Position numbers and translations under genes: made by a program
Shown: piece by piece, positions 7,721-13,176 of the stretch
How the letters are laid out: each line of letters starts with the position of its first letter
Numbering within the stretch: the stretch's first letter is position 1
Source of the DNA: Flavobacteriaceae bacterium
GTDB lineage: Bacteria > Bacteroidota > Bacteroidia > Flavobacteriales > Flavobacteriaceae
DNA length: 13,176 nt
Reading direction: 5' to 3'
Assembly (NCBI GenBank): GCA_947482805.1
Contig: CANKLK010000046.1
Location: forward strand, 1 to 13,176
The notes under the pieces: generated by a model
The model's input: only the letters and a program-made list of their open reading frames with translations
Database searches by the model: none
What the model was told of the DNA's origin: nothing

Positions 7721-7750
7721 TTGCAATATCAAAAAACTAGTCTATATTTG
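7721..7750 (+). promoter_or_regulatory. Promoter of tRNA-Val (consensus Bacteroidota form)
   Basis: TTG at 7721-7723, a 19-base spacer, then TATATTTG at 7743-7750 matches the Bacteroidota -33/-7 consensus exactly in both boxes and spacing. The mature tRNA begins at 7763, so transcription should start only a few bases upstream of the tRNA 5' end. This is the clearest promoter in the window and a useful internal reference for the others. Confidence 0.85.
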
Positions 7751-7762
7751 CACTCGCAATAA

Positions 7763-7837
7763 GGGCGATTAGCTCAGTTGGTTCAGAGCATCTCGTTTAC
7801 ACCGAGAGGGTCGGGGGTTCGAATCCCTCATCGCCCA
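7763..7837 (+). tRNA. tRNA-Val (anticodon UAC)
   Basis: A full cloverleaf can be drawn by eye. The acceptor arm is GGGCGAT paired with ATCGCCC (7 bp). The D-stem GCTC pairs with GAGC around the AGTTGGTTCA loop. The anticodon stem TCTCG/CGAGA encloses the 7-base loop TTTACAC with anticodon TAC. The T-arm GGGGG/CCCTC encloses TTCGAAT, with one G-U pair. The discriminator base is A7837 and CCA is not encoded, as is common in this phylum. It has its own promoter upstream and an intrinsic terminator just downstream, so it can be transcribed as a single-gene unit. Confidence 0.96.
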
Positions 7838-7841
7838 CAAG

Positions 7842-7870
7842 AAAACCGAAACTTACGTTTCGGTTTTTTT
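7842..7870 (+). terminator. Intrinsic terminator of the tRNA-Val unit
   Basis: An 11-bp perfect stem, AAAACCGAAAC (7842-7852) with GTTTCGGTTTT (7857-7867), encloses the loop TTAC and runs into a tract of seven Ts (7864-7870). It lies four bases after the mature tRNA end and should release the tRNA precursor. Confidence 0.85.
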
Positions 7871-7915
7871 ATTCCCTTAAGTATCGAAAATTTACTTTCG
7901 TAAGGTTTAAGGAAT
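7871..7915. repeat. Two-tier imperfect inverted repeat between two terminators
   Basis: Outer arms ATTCC-C-TTAA (7871-7880) and TTAAGGAAT (7907-7915) pair over 9 bp with one bulged C. Inside them CGAAA (7885-7889) pairs with TTTCG (7896-7900) around a 6-base loop. The structure sits directly between the tRNA terminator and the next hairpin and contains no open frame of note. Its role is unknown. It could be an old intergenic repeat or an additional 3'-end structure for transcripts arriving from either side. Confidence 0.45.
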
Positions 7916-7951
7916 AAAAAACTACTTGCTGCAAGCAAGTTAGTTTTTTTT
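7916..7951. terminator. Probable bidirectional terminator between tRNA-Val and murF
   Basis: AAAAAACTA plus CTTGCT (7916-7930) pairs with AGCAAG, a bulged T, and TAGTTTTTT (7934-7949) around a GCA loop. This gives about 15 bp with T runs on both strands (plus 7944-7951; minus from the A run at 7916-7921). It lies between the convergent folC/tRNA unit and murF and could stop transcription from both sides. It is about 80 bases beyond the murF stop. Confidence 0.7.
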
Positions 7952-8029
7952 GAGCAAGGCCATCCCAAAAAGGGCTCAGCGTAGCTAATACCTCAATAAA
8001 ATTTTCATAAGTCCTTGAAGAATTTTTGC
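7952..8029. other. Non-coding stretch downstream of murF
   Basis: These 78 bases lie between the bidirectional hairpin and the murF stop codon. They carry a short inverted repeat, TGAGC (7951-7955) with GCTCA (7974-7978), and a separate small CCC/GGG pair around five As (7964-7974). The first part is noticeably richer in G and C than the surrounding spacer. I see no convincing gene or recognised RNA family here. Confidence 0.35.
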
Positions 8030-9313
8030 CTACAAATATTCCAAAGTTCGTTCTAAAGCCATACCTCTAGAACCTTTTATAAGAAGTGTTTTATGTTCCG
8101 GCTTTATTGACGAAAGGAATTTGGTAAAGTCTTCAAATGTAGTATAAAAATGGAAGTTCTGTTTTTGAATACTGTTGGCAAAGAAATCTTTGCCAACAAA
8201 ATGACAATCAAAATTGCCATTACTATTTAAAAAACTGACAATAGCTTTATGTTCAGCCAAGCTCTCTTCGCCAAGTTCATACATATCGCCAATGATAATG
8301 CATTTGTTCGTTTTATCCAATTGTATAAAATTCTCAAGGGCCACCAGCATACTACTTGGATTCGCATTATAGGCATCTAAAATGATTTCGTTAGTTCCTT
8401 TTGTCAATAATTGAGAACGATTATTTTCAGGAACATAACTCTCAATAGCATCTTTTATATCGTTTACGGGAACTTCAAAATGATAGCCGATGGTAATTGC
8501 AGCATTTATATTATTAGCGTTATACAGTCCAATTAAATGAGAATTAATTTCAACACCTAACGTTTTGATTTTAACAAAAGAATTTGCAGTAATGCTTTCT
8601 ATAAAAACAGTAGCACTTTTATCTTTTTGGCTAAAAGTGATTCTATTAAAATCAGTAGTTTTAGTTTTTTGGATTTCGTCATCAATATTAACAAAAACCG
8701 ATTTTTTATCAGCTTTCAGATAAGCATACATTTCACTTTTCCCTTTTATTACACCTTCTACTCCACCAAAACCTTCTAAATGTGCTTTACCGAAATTAGT
8801 AATATAACCATAATCTGGCTGGGCAATTTCACACAAAAATTCAATTTCTTTTTGATGGTTAGCTCCCATTTCTATAATTCCGATTTGGGTTTCTTTTGTA
8901 AATGATAATAAAGTCAACGGAACACCAATGTGATTGTTTAAATTTCCAACTGTTGCTTTTGTATCGAACTTTTTAGACAGAACCACATTGATTAATTCTT
9001 TTGTAGTGGTCTTACCATTACTTCCTGTTAATGCTATTATAGGAAGACTTAGAAATTGTCTGTGAAAGCTCGCTAATTCCTGTAGTGTTTTCAAGCTATC
9101 ATTAACCAATATAGTTCTTTCGTCTACATAATAGTTGGCATTGTCAATGAGAATAAAACTTGCCCCTTTCTCAAGCGCTTCTTTAGCAAAAGTATTAGCA
9201 TCAAAGCGGTCTCCTTTTATAGCAACAAAAAAGGAATTTGGCTCAATCTTTCGTGTATCAATTGAAACTTTACTGCATTTTAAAAATAAATCATGAATGT
9301 TCTGAATAGTCAT
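8030..9313 (-). CDS. murF: UDP-N-acetylmuramoyl-tripeptide--D-alanyl-D-alanine ligase
   Basis: This cytoplasmic Mur ligase adds D-Ala-D-Ala to UDP-MurNAc-tripeptide using ATP, the last soluble step of peptidoglycan precursor synthesis. It has 427 residues in the three-domain Mur layout. The N-terminal substrate domain includes SIDTRKIEPNSFFVAIKG (17-34). The ATPase domain has the P-loop TGSNGKTTT (96-104), GNLNNHIGVPLT (123-134), EMGANH (148-153), TNFGKAHLEGFG (172-183) and the carbamylated-lysine position in GKSEMY (Lys192). The C-terminal domain has DAYNANPSSM (313-322), GDMYELG (342-348) and KGSRGMALE (413-421). The length is slightly below E. coli MurF (452) and normal for Bacteroidota. 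The ATG at 9313 gives the conserved N-terminus. gldJ lies upstream on the same strand, but a strong hairpin separates them. A -7-like TATTTTG just before the ATG is one base short of consensus, so the promoter is uncertain. Confidence 0.95.
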   Translation of the reverse strand: MTIQNIHDLFLKCSKVSIDTRKIEPNSFFVAIKGDRFDANTFAKEALEKGASFILIDNANYYVDERTILVNDSLKTLQELASFHRQFLSLPIIALTGSNGKTTTKELINVVLSKKFDTKATVGNLNNHIGVPLTLLSFTKETQIGIIEMGANHQKEIEFLCEIAQPDYGYITNFGKAHLEGFGGVEGVIKGKSEMYAYLKADKKSVFVNIDDEIQKTKTTDFNRITFSQKDKSATVFIESITANSFVKIKTLGVEINSHLIGLYNANNINAAITIGYHFEVPVNDIKDAIESYVPENNRSQLLTKGTNEIILDAYNANPSSMLVALENFIQLDKTNKCIIIGDMYELGEESLAEHKAIVSFLNSNGNFDCHFVGKDFFANSIQKQNFHFYTTFEDFTKFLSSIKPEHKTLLIKGSRGMALERTLEYL

Positions 9314-9331
9314 TGGGCAAAATAGTTAAAA

Positions 9332-9362
9332 CAAAAAAGCCCTTAAAATTAGGGCTTTTTTG
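9332..9362 (-). terminator. Intrinsic terminator of gldJ
   Basis: CAAAAAAGCCCT (9332-9343) and AGGGCTTTTTTG (9351-9362) form a perfect 12-bp stem around a 7-base loop. On the minus strand the GC-rich part is followed by six Ts, the expected order for a transcript arriving from gldJ, which ends at 9383. It lies in the 69-base gap before murF, so gldJ and murF are probably mostly separate transcripts. The symmetric A/T arms would also allow activity on the plus strand. Confidence 0.8.
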
Positions 9363-9382
9363 TTATTATTTAAAATTGTAAC

Positions 9383-11110
9383 TTAGTTTCTTGCTCTTTT
9401 CTTTTTATCAGCTTTGGCTCCAACTCTAGACATAGCACATCTGAAACCTATAAAATCTGTAGCAATGTCTTGTGGATAATATCTTCTCTGTGCCGGATCT
9501 AACCAATAAGCTCTATCTCTCCAAGAACCGCCTTTATATACTCTCACATCATCATTAACTAAAGTAGTACGTTTATTAGAACGGTCATATTTTTTAACCA
9601 TATTTCCTAAACTATCAGTAGACACATTATGTCTAGGAGAGTCGTACATTCTTTGGTCATCTCTCAACTTTCCTTTTTCATCGCCTTCTTCTGAACCACC
9701 AAATTTAAAATATCTAGTTGATTGTTTGTCACCATCACGATAGTTTATGTTGTTTGATTTATCAAAATTTTGTCTTAAATATGTTTCTTTATCATCAACA
9801 GCCACTTTAGCAATTTGACCTGGAAAATTTCTTGATACAATTTTACCATTTGATAAAGTATCGAATTTTTGAGTTTCGGCAGTAACCAATTCTACTTTTC
9901 CGTCTTCACCAATCTTGTTTTTCATGTAAACGTTACCTCTATAATAATTGAAATCATTAGCTTCATCATCAACTATAGGTCTGTAAACATCGGCAACCCA
10001 TTCAGCTACGTTTCCTGCCATATCATACAATCCAAAATCATTTGGAGGATATGATTTAACTTTATTAGTAATATCCGCTCCGTCATCAGACCATCCTGCA
10101 ATTCCGCCGTAATCACCTTTTCCTTGTTTGAAATTAGCCAATTGATCACCCCTAACTTGTCTTTTCCCTGAACGTGTATAGGTTCCGGACCAAGGGTATT
10201 TTTTCTGACCTTTATATTGGTTATATTCTCTTTGTCCTACATCAGCAGCAGCAGCATATTCCCATTCCGATTCGGTTGGCAATCTATATTCAGGTAAAAT
10301 TAAACCCGAAGTTCTTTGAGCGTAGACATTTTTAGCACTGTTTCCTGCCGTATTATTAGCCCCAGAAGCAGCACCGTTAGCTGCTGGTTTTGCAGCTCCT
10401 CTTCCTTGACCTTTTTTCAAAACAAGCTTATCATCTCCTCCTTTTGCAGTAGATGGTGAAGCAAGATATGCCTCAGTGCTGAAAACTTTATCCGCAGTCA
10501 TATCTGTAACTTTAGAATCTTTTTTCAAATAACGTTGATCTTCAAGAATTTTCTCGTTTACACGATCTGTTCTCCATTTTGCGAATTCGGTAGCTTGTAT
10601 CCAATTAACTCCAACTACAGGATATTCGGCATAAGCTGGATGTCTCAAATAGTTTTCTGTCATAGCCTCGTTATAACCTAACCTATTTCTCCATACCAAA
10701 GTATCGGGAGAAGCTCCTTCATAAATGTTTTTATAATTTTCTTGATCTGGTGGGAAAACTGTTTTTAACCAATTTAAGTATTCCATATACATCATATTGG
10801 TTACTTCGGTTTCATCCATATAGAAAGACATAACATGTTGTTGATTTGGCGTATTATTCCAATCATGCATTACGTCATCCTGAACTTTACCCATGGTAAA
10901 TGTCCCACCTTCAACAAACACTAAACCTGGGCCTGTTGCTTGCTTTTTAAATTTAGAAGCGTATTGGAACCCTCCTTTTTTGTCGTTGATTTTCCATCCT
11001 GTAGCTCTAGAACCACCTTTAGATTCTGATTTTTTACTACAACTAGTATAGCCGACCATTATCACTAAGGATAGTAATAATTTTACTGCTGTAATTTTGT
11101 TTACTTTCAT
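9383..11110 (-). CDS. gldJ: GldJ, gliding motility / type IX secretion lipoprotein (SUMF1/FGE-like domain)
   Basis: GldJ is an outer-membrane-associated lipoprotein required in Flavobacterium johnsoniae for gliding and for stability of GldK, hence for type IX secretion. I take the start at 11110 (MKVNKITAVKLLLSLV), giving 575 residues. A longer frame from 11170 would begin upstream of the likely promoter, and 11116 (MNMKV) is possible. The lipoprotein signal ends GYTSCSKK with Cys24 as the lipidated residue. An FGE-sulfatase-like domain fills most of the rest: LVFVEGGTFTMG (63-74), DETEVTN (99-105), RLPTESEWEYAA (276-287), NDFGLYDMAGNVAEWVAD (357-374), VYKGGSW (524-530) and GFRCAMSR (555-562). 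An Ala/Gly/Asn-rich segment (about 233-260) interrupts the domain. The charged tail KADKKKRARN is intact. In F. johnsoniae the extreme C-terminus is reported to matter for motility more than secretion, so both functions are expected here. Confidence 0.95.
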   Translation of the reverse strand: MKVNKITAVKLLLSLVIMVGYTSCSKKSESKGGSRATGWKINDKKGGFQYASKFKKQATGPGLVFVEGGTFTMGKVQDDVMHDWNNTPNQQHVMSFYMDETEVTNMMYMEYLNWLKTVFPPDQENYKNIYEGASPDTLVWRNRLGYNEAMTENYLRHPAYAEYPVVGVNWIQATEFAKWRTDRVNEKILEDQRYLKKDSKVTDMTADKVFSTEAYLASPSTAKGGDDKLVLKKGQGRGAAKPAANGAASGANNTAGNSAKNVYAQRTSGLILPEYRLPTESEWEYAAAADVGQREYNQYKGQKKYPWSGTYTRSGKRQVRGDQLANFKQGKGDYGGIAGWSDDGADITNKVKSYPPNDFGLYDMAGNVAEWVADVYRPIVDDEANDFNYYRGNVYMKNKIGEDGKVELVTAETQKFDTLSNGKIVSRNFPGQIAKVAVDDKETYLRQNFDKSNNINYRDGDKQSTRYFKFGGSEEGDEKGKLRDDQRMYDSPRHNVSTDSLGNMVKKYDRSNKRTTLVNDDVRVYKGGSWRDRAYWLDPAQRRYYPQDIATDFIGFRCAMSRVGAKADKKKRARN

Positions 11111-11138
11111 ATTCATAGTAGGTATAAATTTCGAGGCG

Positions 11139-11167
11139 CAATATAAGTATTTACCATTAAATTGCAA
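11139..11167 (-). promoter_or_regulatory. Probable gldJ promoter
   Basis: On the minus strand TTG (11167-11165), 19 bases and TATATTG (11145-11139) resemble the Bacteroidota promoter, although the -7 box is one T short of TAnnTTTG. It lies about 29 bases before the ATG at 11110. This position also argues against a start at 11170, which would lie upstream of the promoter. Confidence 0.5.
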
Positions 11168-11195
11168 CAACTTTTTTTAATTAATACTAAATTTG
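11162..11195 (+). promoter_or_regulatory. Possible porU promoter overlapping the gldJ -33 box
   Basis: TTG (11162-11164), a 23-base spacer and TAAATTTG (11188-11195) give a perfect -7 box with a spacer at the long end of the known range. The porU ATG is at 11317, implying a leader of about 115 bases, which is long and very AT-rich. The -33 element abuts the gldJ -33 element on the other strand, together forming TTGCAA. Weaker -7-like sequences nearer the gene (for example TAATTTTC at 11285-11292) are alternatives. Confidence 0.4.
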
Positions 11196-11316
11196 CTCTC
11201 TGTAAGTTGATTTTATGTAGAACGCAAAATTAGTAGTTTTATTATATTTTGTAACAAAAATATTTTTTTTTTGATTTTTTATACTAATTTTCAAAAAAAC
11301 ACGTTTACTGAATACT

Positions 11317-13176
11317 ATGAAAAGGATTTTTACTATTTGTTTACTGTTCTTGAGTACATTCCTAGCCATTGCTCAAGAACAGAAAAATATTTCATTAAAT
11401 TGGACAGACAAAAAGGAACTGTCTTATGGTCGCTTTTCCTTTATGGTGCCCCAATTTAATACTCAAAATTATGAATTTGATGTTTACTCCAAAACCGTAT
11501 CCTATTCTTTGACAATACCATTAAACAGTATGGTTAATGAAAATGCAATTCAAATATCCAACCTGATTTTTGAACCCATTTTAGAAAGTCAACTTGGTGA
11601 TATTGCAATAAAAAATATTCCCACCACTTTTAAATCAAGGTATAAAAGTTATAATGCCAGAGAAAAATATTTTGGAAAAATTACGCTTACTCCAATAGTT
11701 AAAGAAGGGAATTCGTTTAAAAAACTAATTTCATTTAGCTATACTATTCAACAAAACGAAACAAGAGAAGAAGCCTTTATAAACAATATAACCGCTATCG
11801 AAAATTCTGTTTTAAGTACTGGAAATTGGTATCGTTTTTACATTCAAAAATCGGGTGTGTACAAAATCACAAAAAGTTTTCTTCAAAGTTTAGGGCTTGA
11901 TACCAACGCTGATCCCAGAAAAATAAAAATCTATGGCAATGGCGGAAGAATGTTGCCATTACTAAATTCTGTTGATTATCCTATGGATTTAACCGAAAAC
12001 GCTATTCAGGTAGTTGGTGAAAGTGATGGTGTTTTTGACAATCAAGATTTTATTCTTTTTTATGCTGAAGGCATGGATAAATGGAATGAAGACTACAAAA
12101 GCAGCTTAAATATTTATGCTGATAAATCTTATTATTATGTAACTGCGCAAGGCGATGTTGGAAAGCGAATTGTTGACATGACACAGCCAACAGGAAGCAC
12201 AACAACAATAATAACCGCTTTTGATGATTATCAGTTTCACGAAGTTGACGAAGTCAATGTTGAAAAATTAGGAAGGGTTTGGTTTGGTGAGAGTTTTAGC
12301 GTTGACAATGACCAAGAATTTAAATTTAAATTTCCAAACATTGTAAGCTCATCTCCTATTGAGATTAAAACACACGTTGCCGCTATAACTTCGACAACCA
12401 ATTTATTTAAAATAGAAGCCAACACCCAATTGGTTGGTAATATTACCCTCGACCCAGGAAGTAGCAGCGATGCTATAGTTATAGAAAAGAATTTTTCTTC
12501 TACTTCTTCTGTGTCAGCTGAAGATGTAACCATCAAAGTGACTTTTGATAATGGTGGTGTGCCAAGTTCAAGAGGATATTTAGATTACATCAACATTAAA
12601 GCCAAAAGAAATCTTCAGGCCTTTGGAAAACAATTCCCATTTCAGTTTGACCAAGCAAATACGTTACTAGGCATTGGCGAATACCAACTTTCTAATGCAT
12701 CATCAATCTCACAAGTTTGGGATGTTACCGACAGGTTTAATGTGACTAAAGCGGAAAACGCAACGCAAAGTGCTTTTTCTTTTAAGTCCAATTTAGGTGA
12801 AGTTCGGAAATATGTTGCCATTGAAAATACTGATTATTATTCGCCTTCAAAAGATTCTAAATCAAAAGTGGATAACCAAAATTTAAAAGGGACTGTCTTT
12901 AATAACGCTCAGGGACAATGGCAGAAAATTGATTATTTAATTATTACACCAAAATTCTTAAATGCACAAGCTGAAAAATTAGCAGCTTTTCACAGAAATT
13001 ACTCTAATCTGAATGTGAAAGTGGTAGATTTAGAAAGCATTTATCCTGAATTTTCATCCGGAAAACAAGATATTGGAGCCATTAGAAATTTTGTAAAATA
13101 TGTTTATTTTAATGCCCCGATAGGCGAACGAGTAAAATATTTAAATCTTTTTGGAGATGCATCTTATGATTTTAAA
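11317..13176 (+). CDS. porU: PorU-type type IX secretion sortase (C25 gingipain-like), N-terminal part
   Basis: PorU is the cell-surface protease of the type IX secretion system. It removes the C-terminal signal of cargo proteins and, with PorV and partners, attaches or releases them. The frame is open for all 620 codons from ATG 11317 to the window edge. It begins with a signal peptide (MKRIFTICLLFLSTFLAIAQ, cleavage near residue 19), followed by a long beta-rich N-terminal region with LSTGNWYRFYIQKSGVYKIT (about 167-186) and KIYGNGGRMLP (about 216-226), both typical of flavobacterial PorU. The start of the C25 peptidase domain follows (YLIITPKFL, about 532-540; LNLFGDASYDFK at the very end). 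Full-length flavobacterial PorU is about 1,250-1,300 residues, so the His/Cys catalytic pair lies outside the window and cannot be checked. gldJ is divergent from it, and in related genomes porV follows porU. Confidence 0.88.
   Translation, partial: MKRIFTICLLFLSTFLAIAQEQKNISLNWTDKKELSYGRFSFMVPQFNTQNYEFDVYSKTVSYSLTIPLNSMVNENAIQISNLIFEPILESQLGDIAIKNIPTTFKSRYKSYNAREKYFGKITLTPIVKEGNSFKKLISFSYTIQQNETREEAFINNITAIENSVLSTGNWYRFYIQKSGVYKITKSFLQSLGLDTNADPRKIKIYGNGGRMLPLLNSVDYPMDLTENAIQVVGESDGVFDNQDFILFYAEGMDKWNEDYKSSLNIYADKSYYYVTAQGDVGKRIVDMTQPTGSTTTIITAFDDYQFHEVDEVNVEKLGRVWFGESFSVDNDQEFKFKFPNIVSSSPIEIKTHVAAITSTTNLFKIEANTQLVGNITLDPGSSSDAIVIEKNFSSTSSVSAEDVTIKVTFDNGGVPSSRGYLDYINIKAKRNLQAFGKQFPFQFDQANTLLGIGEYQLSNASSISQVWDVTDRFNVTKAENATQSAFSFKSNLGEVRKYVAIENTDYYSPSKDSKSKVDNQNLKGTVFNNAQGQWQKIDYLIITPKFLNAQAEKLAAFHRNYSNLNVKVVDLESIYPEFSSGKQDIGAIRNFVKYVYFNAPIGERVKYLNLFGDASYDFK

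Noticed and set aside
11111..11170. Longer GldJ with a start at 11170
   Set aside because: The extra 20 residues would precede a normal lipoprotein signal peptide and overlap the probable promoter, so the start at 11110 is more likely.
11187..11459. Short open frames on both strands in the gldJ-porU spacer and the start of porU
   Set aside because: Their compositions are those of random AT-rich DNA (Lys/Ile/Phe/Asn), and the plus-strand one overlaps the porU coding sequence in a different frame.
12237..12536. 99-codon antisense open frame inside porU
   Set aside because: porU is continuously open and recognisable on the plus strand. The antisense frame has no recognisable features.
1..13176. 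CRISPR array, defence island, prophage, insertion sequence or riboswitch
   Set aside because: I saw no regularly spaced repeats, transposase or integrase motifs, terminal inverted repeats with target duplications, or conserved aptamer-like leaders. All genes belong to common core families.

Overview
The window is AT-rich DNA from a member of the Bacteroidota, most likely Flavobacterium or a close relative. Three things point there: a GldJ gliding/type IX secretion lipoprotein next to a PorU-type sortase, promoter elements of the Bacteroidota form (TTG, about 19 bases, TAnnTTTG), and no clear Shine-Dalgarno sequences ahead of the genes. The genus is inferred from gene content and protein resemblance, not from a database search.

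Layout. Positions 1-869 (minus) hold the N-terminal three quarters of an acyl-CoA dehydrogenase, divergent from anmK (965-2062, plus), an anhydro-MurNAc kinase. A Glu/Leu/Phe/Val-family amino acid dehydrogenase follows (2190-3416, plus). Next come a TonB-type energy transducer (3492-4415, plus) and, one base later, a secreted M23 (LytM-like) metallopeptidase (4417-5226, plus). Facing them are exbD and exbB (5265-6357, minus, overlapping by 20 bases). folC (6484-7704, plus) is followed by a self-contained tRNA-Val(UAC) unit with promoter and terminator. A non-coding stretch of inverted repeats leads to murF (8030-9313, minus) and gldJ (9383-11110, minus), separated by a strong hairpin terminator. 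porU (11317 to the window end, plus) is divergent from gldJ and runs off the window.

How the genes work together. ExbB, ExbD and TonB are expected to form an inner-membrane proton-motive-force transducer that energises outer-membrane receptors. AnmK, MurF and the M23 peptidase all act on peptidoglycan: recycling, precursor synthesis and cleavage. GldJ and PorU belong to the gliding/type IX secretion machinery, in which GldJ is part of the GldK/GldJ outer-membrane assembly and PorU removes C-terminal signals from secreted proteins. FolC, the acyl-CoA dehydrogenase and the amino acid dehydrogenase are housekeeping metabolism.

Overall this looks like ordinary chromosomal core sequence. I see no phage, insertion sequence, CRISPR array, defence island or plasmid signature, and no convincing undescribed system. 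The points most worth a second look are the TTGCAA palindrome that could be the shared -33 element of divergent gldJ and porU promoters, the tonB-M23 pair placed tail-to-tail with exbBD, and the inverted-repeat cluster after the tRNA.
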